From Pseudomonadota bacterium (lineage in GTDB: Bacteria > Pseudomonadota > Gammaproteobacteria > Steroidobacterales > Steroidobacteraceae): a stretch of 64,000 nucleotides of DNA. The DNA lies in NCBI GenBank assembly GCA_025356075.1, contig JANXUT010000064.1, positions 26,001-90,000 of the forward strand, in the 5' to 3' direction. The notes beneath the pieces are model-generated. The model worked only from the letters and a program-made list of their open reading frames with translations, was not told the origin of the DNA and did no database searches. Position 1 is the stretch's first letter. Every line of letters begins with the position of its first letter. Both the position numbers and the translations under genes were made by a program. Shown in pieces: positions 17,728-26,783 of this stretch.

Positions 17728-20700
17728 GGTCCTGGCGCCTGCGGGTCCGCGGCACGCGCGGACGGTGTGGTGGTGCCCGGGCGCGGCGGTACTGTTGGCC
17801 GGCGCGGCGGCGTAACGGGCCGCAGCGCCGGAGTCGTCGGCTGGGTCGCCGGCGTCCGCGTGTTCGCAGGCTTGACCGGCGTCCAGGCGAGGACGTAGTG
17901 GCAGGAGTCGCACGAAGCCGTCGTCACGACGTGGCGGGCGAGCTTCGCCGTCGCCGTCGCCGTCGGCGCCTTGTGGCAACTGACGCAATTGCCGCCGCCC
18001 ACCCCGGAGTGGTCGAAGGCCGCCGGTCGCCACGCGCTCGTCGTGTGGCAACGGTCACAGTTGATGCCCGACGCCGGATGGTTGGCGGGCTTTGCCACCG
18101 CGCGCGAGCCGTCGTGGCAGCTGATGCAGCGGTCCGCGACCGTCGTGTGGTCGAAGTGCGATCCCGGCGCTGCGGCGAGGGCGGCCGCTACGCTCGCGCC
18201 CGTCTGCTTCTTGACCGCGGGCTTCGGCGCGGCCGCGTACTTCGAGGACACGCTGTGCTGGTGGCAGCCGGTCGTGCAGTCCGCACCGCCGTTCGCGCAG
18301 ATCGTGGTACCGCCGGGCGCGCAGTAGTAGTGGTTAGCTGAATCGCGCTGCCAGGTCGAGAGCCCAAACCACTTGTTGCGCATGCCGAATTCGTGGCACG
18401 CGTCACAAGCGTTGCCCGCCGCCGAGGTGCCGGCGTCGCCGATCGCGGCGTGGCTCATGATCGTGCCCGAGAACGCGGTGACCGACTTGTGGCAGCCGCT
18501 GCACTCGACCGCGACGCCCGACTTCGTGATCGGAATGTGCAGGCCGCGCGTCGACATCTGCACGATCGTGAATCCCGCGACGCCGGCGAAGGGGCCCTTG
18601 CCATCGGCGTGGCAGGTGCTGCAGGCAGTCGTCACGACCGAGTGGAGCGCGGTCAGGTTCGTCGTATAGACGGCGAAGTTGCCCGCCGTCGTATGACAGA
18701 CCGAGCACGCCTGCGTCAGCGTCGGGATGTGGTTGCTGGGTTCCGCCTGGCCGCTGAAGTAGTTGAAGTTGCCGCCGTGGCAGGTGGCGCAATCGCCGGA
18801 AGTCGGGTGCGCGGCATCCGCAACGCTATAGGTGCTGGCCGCAACTCCAGGGCGAGTGTTGAAGCCGATGTACTGCGTCGCCTGGTTGGCGGACAGAGTC
18901 TTCGGCGAGATGGGGTAGTAGGTCATTCCCATCCAGACGTAGTTGCTCTCGTGGCAGCTGCTGCAGCCGCTCGAGATGCCCGTGTGGATCTGCGCCGTAG
19001 TCGGTATGGGCGTCGCGAACTTGGTGCCAGGCGCGGTGAGCGTCGCATTCGCCGGCACCAAAGCCGCCGGTGTCGAGCCGAGGTGGCAGGTCTCGCAAGT
19101 CGTACCCGACGGAACGTGCGAATTGGCCCCGGAAGGTGAAGTCGCCGGCATCACGACGATCTTGGTGATCCCGGCGAAGGTCGCCCCTGTGATCGTCGGG
19201 CCGTGGCAGGTCACGCAGCCGGTGGTGATGCCGGTGTGGCTCATCGCCGAGTTCTTGAAACTCGCGCCGTTCGGCACGGGCGTCGCGGCAATGCTCGAGC
19301 CCGCTCCGACGTGACAAGCCTCGCAGGACGCCGTCGTCGGGACGTGTCCGCTCGGTAGACCTACGATCGAGAAGCCCGCTGCCGGAATCGCGTAGGAGGC
19401 GGCGGCGCTACCGTGGCACTGGGTGCAATTGCTCGTCGTGCTCGGCGCATATAGATGAATGTTCGCGAGGGTCGGCAACGTCGCGAAGTTGCTGGTCGTA
19501 TGGCAGTTCGCGCAGGTCGAGGTGGCCGCCGTCGGAATGTGGTTCTTCGGCTGCAGGTTACCGTCGAAATAGGCCGTGCTGCTGTGGCACTGCGAGCAAT
19601 CGCCCGAGGCCGGGTGCGCGGGGTCCGCAATCGTGAACGTGCCGGCGGCGGCGCCAGGTCGCACGTTGAACCCGAGGTACTGCGTGCTGGCATTGCCGGT
19701 CAGCGCGCTCGGCGTGATCGGGTAGCTGCCCATCCCCATCCAGACATTCAAGCTTTCGTGGCAGTTGCTGCAACCGGTCGTGACGCCCGTATGAATCTGG
19801 GCCGTCGTCGGGATCGGTGTCGCGAACTTGGTGCCGGGCGCCGTCAGCGTCGCGTTCGCGGGCACGAGCCCGGAAGGCGTCGAGCCCACGTGGCAGCTCT
19901 CGCAGACGGTGCGCGAGGGCACGTGCGAGCTGGCGCCGGCGGGAGTGGTCGGCGGCATCACGATGATCTTGGTGATGCCGGTGAAGGTCGAGCCGGTGAT
20001 CGCAGGTCCGTGGCAGGTGGCGCAACCCGTCGTGATGCCGGCGTGGCTCATCGCGGAGTTCGTGAACTTGGCGCCATTCGGCACCGGCGTCGCGGCGATG
20101 CTCGAGCCGGCGCCGACGTGGCAGGCCTCGCAGGAGGCCGTCGTCGGCACGTGCCCGGTCGGCAGACCGACGATCGAGAAGCTGGCCGAGGGGATCGCGA
20201 ACGAAGCGGCGGCGCTGCCGTGGCACTGCGAGCAGTTGCTCGTCGTGCTCGGCGCGTTGGCGTGGATGTCGACGAGCGCCGGCATCACCGAGAAATCCGC
20301 GCCCTTGTGGCAGCTCTCGCAGGTCGCGGTCGCCGCGGTCGGGATATGGTTCGCGGGCTTAACGTTGCCGGCGAAATAAGTCGTTCCGGTGTGGCACTGC
20401 CCGCAGTCACCGCTCGTGGGGTGGGCACCGTCGGCGATCGTGAATGGGGAGCTCGCGGTCTTGGCGGGCCGGGTGTTGAATCCGAGGTACTGGGTCGATG
20501 AGCTTCCGCTCAGCGTCGCTGGAACGATCGGATAGCTCGCCATCCCCATCCAGACATCGTTGGTCTCGTGACAACCCGCGCAACCGGTCGTTATGCCCGT
20601 ATGGATCTGGGCCGTCGTCGGGATCGGTGTCGCGAACTTCGTGCCGGGCGCGGTCAGGGTCGCGTTGGCGGGCACGAGCCCGGACGGGGTCGAGCCGACG

Positions 20701-21983
20701 TGGCAGCTTTCACAGACCGTGCCCGAGGGCACGTGCGAGTTGGCGCCGACGGGTGAGGTCGGCGGCATCACGATGATCTTTGTGATGCCCGCGAACGTCG
20801 ACCCGGTGATGGTCGGCCCGTGGCAGGTCGCGCAGCCAGACGTGATGCCCGCATGGCTCATCGCGGAATTCTTGAACGTCGAGCCGTCGGAAACGGGCGT
20901 CGCGGCAATGCTCGAACCCGCACCGACGTGGCAGGTCTCGCACGAGGCCGTGGTCGGCACGTGCCCGCTCGGCAATCCTACGATCGAGAAGCCCGCCGCC
21001 GGAATGGCAAACGATGCCGCAGCGCTGCCATGGCACTGCGTGCAGTTGCTGGTCTTGCTCGGCGCGTACAGGTGGATGTTGGCGAGCGTCGGTAGTGTCG
21101 CGAAATTGGTGGTCGTGTGACAGTTCTGGCAGGTCGAGCTAGTGGCAACCGGTATGTGGTTGGCGGGCTTGGAGTTGAGCTTGAAATCACCGACGTTGAA
21201 TCCCTGGTGGCAGGTCGAGCAATCCGCGCCGTTCGGCGCCGTCGCGAGCGGATGCGCCGCGTCCTGCGCCGGTGTCGGCCGGTCGACCATCGTCAGGCCA
21301 TACCAGCTCATGCCAGTCTCGTGGCAGGCTTGGCAATTGTTGACGATGCCGGCGTGATTCATCGCCGTGCCGGCAAAGGTCGTGAAATTGGTCGGAGCGT
21401 GGCAGCTCTCGCACGGCGCCGAGGTCGGCACGTGCTTGGCGGGCTGACCCGGGGCGTGCACGTTGTCGTGGCAGCTCACGCAGTTGCCGGTAATCCCGGT
21501 GTGCGCGAAATGCGCTGCCCGCCAGGACAGCATTGGCAGGTGGCAGCTGCTGCATTCGGCGGTCGTCGGTATGTGGGTGCTGGGCTTGCCGATCGACTGA
21601 ACGCTGTTGTGGCAGGAGCTGCAGGTTCCGACAACGTTCAGGTGATTGAAATTAGCGACGGGCTTCCACGCGAACGGCGTGTGGCACTGACTGCAATCCG
21701 TGCTCGAGACGATGTGCTTGACCGGCTTGGCCGTAGCTCCAATGCGCGAACCCGGTGTGTGGCACGCGCTGCACTCGTGCGGCGTGCCCTTGAAGATGCC
21801 GCCGACATGGCACGACGCGCAGGGCGCCATGCGGTGCTCGCCGACGAGCTCGAATCCGGTCGTGAAGTGATCGAACGTCGATGCCGCCGCGACCGCCGGC
21901 CGCGGCGCGAGGAACGCGAACGCGACAGCGAGCAGCGCAAGCGCGCCGACGGCAACACGACCGACGGAGGAGATTCGGGTCAC
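17724..21983 (-). CDS. Giant secreted multiheme c-type cytochrome (38 CXXCH motifs)
   Basis: 1419 residues from GTG 21983 (AAGGA just upstream). Signal peptide 1-34, then 38 CXXCH heme-binding motifs and one CX3CH (1236-1241). Nine CXXCH lie before residue 265, 21 lie in three copies of a 270-residue module (275-1083, seven hemes each) and eight lie after it. The end (1372-1419) is a Pro/Thr/Arg tail without heme sites. Abundant extra His (NHIPT, HAGIT, HTGIT) could be distal ligands. Heme would be attached in the periplasm by the Ccm system. The size and heme density fit extracellular electron transfer or a heme-wire protein. The nearest named family is uncertain (cytochrome c3/c7-like repeats). 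Confidence 0.93.
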   Translation of the reverse strand: MTRISSVGRVAVGALALLAVAFAFLAPRPAVAAASTFDHFTTGFELVGEHRMAPCASCHVGGIFKGTPHECSACHTPGSRIGATAKPVKHIVSSTDCSQCHTPFAWKPVANFNHLNVVGTCSSCHNSVQSIGKPSTHIPTTAECSSCHLPMLSWRAAHFAHTGITGNCVSCHDNVHAPGQPAKHVPTSAPCESCHAPTNFTTFAGTAMNHAGIVNNCQACHETGMSWYGLTMVDRPTPAQDAAHPLATAPNGADCSTCHQGFNVGDFKLNSKPANHIPVATSSTCQNCHTTTNFATLPTLANIHLYAPSKTSNCTQCHGSAAASFAIPAAGFSIVGLPSGHVPTTASCETCHVGAGSSIAATPVSDGSTFKNSAMSHAGITSGCATCHGPTITGSTFAGITKIIVMPPTSPVGANSHVPSGTVCESCHVGSTPSGLVPANATLTAPGTKFATPIPTTAQIHTGITTGCAGCHETNDVWMGMASYPIVPATLSGSSSTQYLGFNTRPAKTASSPFTIADGAHPTSGDCGQCHTGTTYFAGNVKPANHIPTAATATCESCHKGADFSVMPALVDIHANAPSTTSNCSQCHGSAAASFAIPSASFSIVGLPTGHVPTTASCEACHVGAGSSIAATPVPNGAKFTNSAMSHAGITTGCATCHGPAITGSTFTGITKIIVMPPTTPAGASSHVPSRTVCESCHVGSTPSGLVPANATLTAPGTKFATPIPTTAQIHTGVTTGCSNCHESLNVWMGMGSYPITPSALTGNASTQYLGFNVRPGAAAGTFTIADPAHPASGDCSQCHSSTAYFDGNLQPKNHIPTAATSTCANCHTTSNFATLPTLANIHLYAPSTTSNCTQCHGSAAASYAIPAAGFSIVGLPSGHVPTTASCEACHVGAGSSIAATPVPNGASFKNSAMSHTGITTGCVTCHGPTITGATFAGITKIVVMPATSPSGANSHVPSGTTCETCHLGSTPAALVPANATLTAPGTKFATPIPTTAQIHTGISSGCSSCHESNYVWMGMTYYPISPKTLSANQATQYIGFNTRPGVAASTYSVADAAHPTSGDCATCHGGNFNYFSGQAEPSNHIPTLTQACSVCHTTAGNFAVYTTNLTALHSVVTTACSTCHADGKGPFAGVAGFTIVQMSTRGLHIPITKSGVAVECSGCHKSVTAFSGTIMSHAAIGDAGTSAAGNACDACHEFGMRNKWFGLSTWQRDSANHYYCAPGGTTICANGGADCTTGCHQHSVSSKYAAAPKPAVKKQTGASVAAALAAAPGSHFDHTTVADRCISCHDGSRAVAKPANHPASGINCDRCHTTSAWRPAAFDHSGVGGGNCVSCHKAPTATATAKLARHVVTTASCDSCHYVLAWTPVKPANTRTPATQPTTPALRPVTPPRRPTVPPRPGTTTPSARAADPQAPGP
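18735..21161 (-). repeat. Three tandem ~810-bp repeats inside the cytochrome gene
   Basis: Units 20352-21161, 19545-20351 and 18735-19544 encode 270, 269 and 270 residues, each starting at an NHIP motif and carrying seven CXXCH. Protein identity between units is very high (for example GLVPANATLTAPGTKFATPI occurs in two and nearly unchanged in the third). This points to recent duplication or ongoing homogenisation. Copy number could differ between strains. Confidence 0.93.
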
Positions 21984-22262
21984 CGAATTCCTTGGAAAGG
22001 TGCTGCGGGACGCGAGGGGCGAGGGTAGCCCGGTAGCGGCATTGGATTTCTCCTAGCGCGGGTCAAACGCTTATGTAGTTGACTTTATCTTAGTTGCTGG
22101 ACCGCCAAACACAATGACTTACTCGTCGGTTTCGGGCGACAGATTGGCGGGTTTCTAGGTAGTAAACTTAGGGCTAGACTCAATTGAAGCGTCGGCGCGT
22201 GCATGCGGGCTGCGCGTAGACTCTGCGGCACTAGCTTAAGTCGACCACCTTAGGGAGACCGG
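21984..22262. other. AT-richer intergenic region
   Basis: 279 nt between the divergent cytochrome and lipoprotein genes, clearly less GC-rich than its surroundings from about 22060 to 22200. It should hold both promoters. TTGACT at 22079-22084 could be a -35 box but no matching -10 is convincing. No terminator or repeat is seen. Confidence 0.4.
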
Positions 22263-22865
22263 ATGGTTCGCTTCCTCACAAGCGTTGCGGTGGTGCTTGT
22301 TTTGTCGGCATGTGCCAACAATTCTGCTACGCGCGTCACAGAATATCTGGATCCCGAGACGGCGGTAACAATCCGCGCCGTAGCAGCCCCGATCGTGTTC
22401 TCGCACGACGCGCCGGAGCTCGCGGCGAACGCCCGTGACTACCTGTCGGCGGGTCTCGTCGAAGTGAACAACATGGGCAAGCGGGTCCACTACCTCGCGC
22501 TCGTGTCCTGGAGCACCATCGACCGGCAACGCCCGGGCGCAACGCCGCCGGCGATCCCGGGGCGCGTCGAGTTGTTGATCGCGGGAAAGGCGCACGAATT
22601 CTCGCCCGTTACGCACGAGCCTCGCACGCTCGGCATCGGCGCCGCGCCGTTTCGCCCGGCGAGCGGTTACACGGGCGAAAGCTGGTATCGACTCTCGGTT
22701 GATGACTTGCGGGCGCTGTCCGCGGACCCGCCGGGCCGCGTCACGCTCACCGACGATGCGAGCAATCGGGTCGAGTTCGACCTGTGGCGCAGTGCGACCG
22801 AGGAGCTGCGCGAATTTGTGCGCGACGTGCCGGATGCGCCGAAGGCCGAGGCACCCCGCCGCTGA
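22263..22865 (+). CDS. Hypothetical lipoprotein
   Basis: 200 residues. N-terminal lipoprotein signal with LSAC (Cys17), then a beta-rich soluble domain (TIRAVAAPIVFSHDAPE, KRVHYLALVSWSTID). AGGGAG precedes the ATG. The family is not recognised. It is divergent from the cytochrome and convergent with fliK, 7 nt apart, so its link to either system is open. Confidence 0.8.
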   Translation: MVRFLTSVAVVLVLSACANNSATRVTEYLDPETAVTIRAVAAPIVFSHDAPELAANARDYLSAGLVEVNNMGKRVHYLALVSWSTIDRQRPGATPPAIPGRVELLIAGKAHEFSPVTHEPRTLGIGAAPFRPASGYTGESWYRLSVDDLRALSADPPGRVTLTDDASNRVEFDLWRSATEELREFVRDVPDAPKAEAPRR

Positions 22866-22872
22866 GGCGGTT

Positions 22873-24240
22873 TCACGCGTAGGCGTCTAGCCTGAGCGAA
22901 CTTGCGACGGCGCGCGCGGTCGTCGACGTGCCGGCGGATGCGGCCGCGGTGGCGGATCCGGCCGCGAACGAGAACTCCGGTTCGTAGCGCGTCGTCTGCG
23001 GCGCACGATCACGGAACTGCTGCTGCGACACGTCGACATTGACGTTCGCGAACCCCTGCCCGCTCAGCATCTCGCGCAGCTTTGGCGCCGCTGCCTCGAG
23101 CGCCTCGCGCGTCACCTGGCTGTGGCTCGTGAAGGCGATGTTCGTCTGGCCGTCGCTGACCGCGATGCGGATCTCAAGCGGCCCGAGGTGCGCGGGCGAG
23201 AGCTTGATCTGCGCGTTCGTGAGGTTCTGGTTGACCAGCACGGCGAGGCGATCGCCGAGTTGCTGCGGCCAGTCGGGCGAGCCGACCGGCGTTGCCACCT
23301 GGGCGATGACCGGGCTGGCAGGTAGCGATGGCGGCATCGGCGGCGCAAGCGCCGCCAGGATTGCGCCGCTCGCGCCCGGCTTCGTGTCGCCGGCCGTCGA
23401 ACCGCCGTCGGCGTTCGCGCCGTTGCCGGTGTCGGTCGCGAGCACAGGCGCGAGTGCCCGGGCAGTCGTCGTCGCGACGGTGGCGCCATCTGTCCCTGCC
23501 GCGGTCGGCGTCCATGGCGTCGTCTTCATCGAGAATTCGTCGGTGACCGACATCGGCGTTGGCGGCGGCACGGCCGCGGCGACGACCGGCCCGGGCACTG
23601 CTGGCGCCGGCTGGGCTACCGGCGCGGCGGTGGACTCGGTCACCGCGCGGAACTCGCCCGCCGTCGGCACGGCGTGCATCGGTCGCGCGATGCCGGACGC
23701 CGCAGCGGGCGCCGCCGGGGGCGGACCCGTGTCCGTCGGGGCCGCGCTGCTCGCGGGCGCTTCGGTCACCGCCTGGGGTGCGGCTGGCGCCGCATTTGCC
23801 GCGGCGGAGGCGGCGACTGTCCCGTCCGCGCAAGGAGCGACGCCGCCGCCGCTCGTCGGCGCCACCGGCATAGCCGACGCGAGCAGCGGCAGGCCGGCCG
23901 CGGCGGCGAGCTGCGCATCGACGAGCGGCAATGCGCTGCCGTCGGGCGGCGAATCATCGCCGCCCTGGCTCGCGGGCTTCTTGCCGCCCTTTGCGGCGGA
24001 CGCGGCGGCTCCGGCGACTCCCGGAGCCGGTGCCGCCGGATCCCCGCGCGTGGGCGCCGGCTGCTGGGCCCGCGGGGCCGCATGCCGGCCGTCCGCCCGC
24101 GACATCGCGTTCGCGAAGGAGCCGCGGTGAGGGCCGTCAGCGTGCGCAGCCGGGGAGCGCGCGTCGGTCGAGGGCGCCGGCGGTGCGGCGGGTGTCGCCG
24201 AGACAGTGGGGGGTGGCGCAATCGAGGTGAGCGTAGCCAT
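22873..24240 (-). CDS. fliK: Flagellar hook-length control protein FliK
   Basis: 455 residues: a long Ala/Pro-rich N-terminal ruler region and a conserved C-terminal switch domain (about 325-420: WPQQLGDRLAVLVNQNL, QIKLSPAHLGPLEIRI, FTSHSQVTREAL). It measures hook length and flips the export gate to late substrates. The length fits the family. A near-perfect sigma-54 site lies only 11 nt upstream of the ATG, which would make the mRNA almost leaderless if this start is right. Confidence 0.92.
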   Translation of the reverse strand: MATLTSIAPPPTVSATPAAPPAPSTDARSPAAHADGPHRGSFANAMSRADGRHAAPRAQQPAPTRGDPAAPAPGVAGAAASAAKGGKKPASQGGDDSPPDGSALPLVDAQLAAAAGLPLLASAMPVAPTSGGGVAPCADGTVAASAAANAAPAAPQAVTEAPASSAAPTDTGPPPAAPAAASGIARPMHAVPTAGEFRAVTESTAAPVAQPAPAVPGPVVAAAVPPPTPMSVTDEFSMKTTPWTPTAAGTDGATVATTTARALAPVLATDTGNGANADGGSTAGDTKPGASGAILAALAPPMPPSLPASPVIAQVATPVGSPDWPQQLGDRLAVLVNQNLTNAQIKLSPAHLGPLEIRIAVSDGQTNIAFTSHSQVTREALEAAAPKLREMLSGQGFANVNVDVSQQQFRDRAPQTTRYEPEFSFAAGSATAAASAGTSTTARAVASSLRLDAYA

Positions 24241-24251
24241 GCGAAGGAGTT

Positions 24252-24267
24252 TGCAAGCGGCGTGCCA
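24252..24267 (-). promoter_or_regulatory. Sigma-54 promoter of fliK
   Basis: TGGCACG-CCGC-TTGCA reads on the minus strand, an exact match to the -24/-12 consensus. Predicted start of transcription is near 24241, next to the fliK ATG (24240). fliK is a sigma-54 class III gene in Pseudomonas, which supports the call. Confidence 0.85.
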
Positions 24268-24294
24268 GCCGCCTGCTCCCCCGGGGACTCGCCG

Positions 24295-24735
24295 CTATCG
24301 AGGCTCGCGGTTCAGGATGACCCGCTGGATGGATCGCTCGTCCGCCTCGCGCTGGGCGCGCTGGTCGGCGCTGCGCCGCTCGCCGGTTGCAAACTTCGCA
24401 ACTGCCCGGCCGATCGACGCCGCCTCGATGCGCCGCTCGCGCCACGCGTCGGTCGCACGCTCCAAGGCGGCGAGCACGACCACGACCTCCTTGTCCTGCT
24501 GCTCGATCGCCGTGCTGAGGCGTCCGAGGAAGGCGTGGTAGTTCTGCATGCGCACGCCATCGGAATCCCCCTGGCTCTTCCGCTCCAGGTACTCGGCCCG
24601 GTAGGCACGCAACTGCGTCAGCTGGCGCTCCGCGTCCTCGAGCGCGCGCCGGGCGCGCGCGACTTCGGCTCCGGCCTCGCGCTCGCGCTCCTCGGCCAGG
24701 CTCTTGACCGGTTCCATGCGCTTCGATCGTGTCAT
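24295..24735 (-). CDS. fliJ: Flagellar export chaperone FliJ
   Basis: 146 residues, almost entirely charged alpha-helix (coiled coil), with the FliJ-like start SKRMEPVKSLAEEREREAG. It works with FliI/FliH as the central stalk of the export ATPase. An in-frame ATG at 24717 is a second possible start. It follows fliI by 48 nt. Confidence 0.9.
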   Translation of the reverse strand: MTRSKRMEPVKSLAEEREREAGAEVARARRALEDAERQLTQLRAYRAEYLERKSQGDSDGVRMQNYHAFLGRLSTAIEQQDKEVVVVLAALERATDAWRERRIEAASIGRAVAKFATGERRSADQRAQREADERSIQRVILNREPR

Positions 24736-24783
24736 CGTTCAGCTCGAATTAGGGACAGTAGTGGGCGCGCGCGTGTCGCCGCA

Positions 24784-26148
24784 TCAGTGGGTCGCCGCCG
24801 CCAGGAGTGTGCGCAGCTGCTCGCGCGCGGTGCGGATATCGACCGCCTCGTACATGTCCTGCCGCAGGATTTCGGTCATTTTCGGCCACAACTCAATCGC
24901 CTGGTCGATGCGCGGGTCGGTGCCGCGCCGGTAGGCGCCGACGCTGATGAGGTCACGGTTGTGCTGATAAAGCGCGTAGATCTGACGGAAGCGCACCGCC
25001 AGCGACATGAGGTCGCGATCGGCGACGAGGTGCATCGCGCGCGAGATCGACGCCTCGACGTCGATGGCGGGGTAGACGCCGGATTCAGCGAGCGAGCGCG
25101 ACAGCACGATGTGCCCGTCGAGGATCGCGCGCGCTGCATCGGCGATCGGGTCCTGCTGGTCATCGCCCTCGGCGAGGACAGTGTAGAACGCCGTCACCGA
25201 GCCGGGACCGCGATCACTGTTGCCGGCTCGCTCGACGAGCTGCGGCAGGCGCGCGAACACCGACGGCGGATAGCCCTTGGTCGCGGGAGGCTCGCCGATC
25301 GCAAGAGCGATCTCGCGCTGCGCCTGTGCGAAGCGGGTCAGCGAGTCGAGCAGCAGCAGCACCTTCTGGCCCCGGTCGCGGAAATATTCGGCGATCGCGT
25401 GGGCCACCCACGCGCCGTGCAGGCGCATGAGCGGCGGCGTATCGGCCGGCGTCGCGACGACGACCGCGCGCTTCAAGCCATCGGGCCCAAGCGTGTTGGC
25501 GACGAACTCCTGCACTTCGCGGCCACGCTCGCCGATGAGACCGACGACGATGACATCGGCATTGGTGTAGCGCGTCATCATGCCGAGCAACACGGACTTG
25601 CCGACGCCGGAGCCCGAAAAGAGCCCGATGCGCTGGCCCCGGCCGATCGACAGGAGCGCATTGATTGAGCGGATGCCGACATCGAGCGGTTCGCGGATCG
25701 CCCAGCGCTTGAGCGGATTGAGGGGCGTGCCCATGAGCGGCTGCGTATCGCGGCAGTCGAGCGCCCCCAGGCCATCGAGCGGCCGACCGGTGCCATCGAG
25801 CACGCGCCCCAACAGCGCATCGCCGACGTGAACCTCGGAGGAGGAGTGCGCGGGAAGCACGCGCGCGCCCGGCATGAGCCCGCGCATGTCGCCGGTCGGC
25901 ATCAGGAAGAGCCGCTCGCCGTGAAATCCAACGACTTCGGCCTCGACGGTGCGCCCTTCGGCCGCCTCGATCAGGCAGCGGCTGCCAACCGCCGCTTCGC
26001 AGCCGACGGCCTCGAGCGTCATGCCAACCATGCGCGACAGCACGCCCTCGACCTGCAGGGGCCTGAGCGGCGTCACGCGCGCGCGCACTTCGCCGAGCGA
26101 CCGGCCCCAGTGTCGTTGCAGCTCGCCGAGCTCCGGCGTCGCGCTCAT
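24784..26148 (-). CDS. fliI: Flagellum-specific ATPase FliI
   Basis: 454 residues, F1-beta-like. Walker [15 protein letters not shown], Walker [20 protein letters not shown], family motif [20 protein letters not shown], and a C-terminal helical domain. It energises export of rod/hook/filament substrates. The start overlaps fliH by 4 nt. Confidence 0.97.
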   Translation of the reverse strand: MSATPELGELQRHWGRSLGEVRARVTPLRPLQVEGVLSRMVGMTLEAVGCEAAVGSRCLIEAAEGRTVEAEVVGFHGERLFLMPTGDMRGLMPGARVLPAHSSSEVHVGDALLGRVLDGTGRPLDGLGALDCRDTQPLMGTPLNPLKRWAIREPLDVGIRSINALLSIGRGQRIGLFSGSGVGKSVLLGMMTRYTNADVIVVGLIGERGREVQEFVANTLGPDGLKRAVVVATPADTPPLMRLHGAWVAHAIAEYFRDRGQKVLLLLDSLTRFAQAQREIALAIGEPPATKGYPPSVFARLPQLVERAGNSDRGPGSVTAFYTVLAEGDDQQDPIADAARAILDGHIVLSRSLAESGVYPAIDVEASISRAMHLVADRDLMSLAVRFRQIYALYQHNRDLISVGAYRRGTDPRIDQAIELWPKMTEILRQDMYEAVDIRTAREQLRTLLAAATH

Positions 26149-26783
26149 CCGCGCTCGCCCGAGCGCGCGGCATCCGTCTCGCGCTCACCGCCCATGAGCT
26201 CGGTCAGGAGCGCCCCGAGGCGCGTATCGAGCCTGACATCGATGCGCGAGCTCGCCGAGATCACCTGGCAGCCGCCACGCATCATCATCGGGTCCTCGAC
26301 CAGTGCCCAGGCGCGCTCACGCTCCGCGGGCGCGAGATGTTCACGCACGATCGCCGCGTCCTGCGGGTGCAGCTGCACGCGCACGTCGCGCGCCGCGACC
26401 GGCAGCTGCGCTACCGCCTCGCGCACGATGCCGATGATCTGCGTGGGATCGAGCTTCAATTCGCGCCGCACGATCTGCCGGGCGAGCGCCATCGCAAGCG
26501 CGAGGAGTTCGTTCTGGACCGTACCGTCGAGCTCCGCGAGCGGCCGCGCGAGGTCGGTCAGCAGGTTGTCGATGTGCTCGACCTGCGCGCGCAGCTGCTC
26601 GCGCCCGGCGGCGGCACCATTCTTGAGGCCCTGCTGGTAGGCCTCGTGGTAGGCCTCCTGCTGCAGGTCCTCGAGGACCCCGGCAGTGACGGCGCCACCG
26701 CGCGTAGCGCCCGGCGCATCGACCGACGGCGGGCCCCAGGCCGCGACCTCACCAAGGTCCGCGGCGCGGATGATCTTAGACAT
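26145..26783 (-). CDS. fliH: Flagellar export regulator FliH
   Basis: 212 residues: N-terminal MSKIIRA, a helical middle ([21 protein letters not shown]) and a C-terminal domain ([34 protein letters not shown]) like FliH/YscL and the V/F-ATPase stator. It binds FliI. The gene overlaps fliG by 8 nt and fliI by 4 nt. Confidence 0.94.
   Translation of the reverse strand: MSKIIRAADLGEVAAWGPPSVDAPGATRGGAVTAGVLEDLQQEAYHEAYQQGLKNGAAAGREQLRAQVEHIDNLLTDLARPLAELDGTVQNELLALAMALARQIVRRELKLDPTQIIGIVREAVAQLPVAARDVRVQLHPQDAAIVREHLAPAERERAWALVEDPMMMRGGCQVISASSRIDVRLDTRLGALLTELMGGERETDAARSGERG

Noticed and set aside
17728..18051. Upstream extension of the beta-barrel gene to 18051
   Set aside because: This part lies in another frame of the cytochrome's C-terminus; GTG 17727 gives a proper signal peptide and GTGA coupling.
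18735..21161. CRISPR-like or non-coding tandem repeat
   Set aside because: The ~810-bp repeats are in frame and encode heme modules; no short repeat/spacer pattern occurs anywhere in the window.
24713..25668. Long plus-strand frames opposite fliI, fliK and other flagellar genes
   Set aside because: High-GC coding DNA leaves antisense frames open; their translations are Arg/Ala-rich and lack any family motif.
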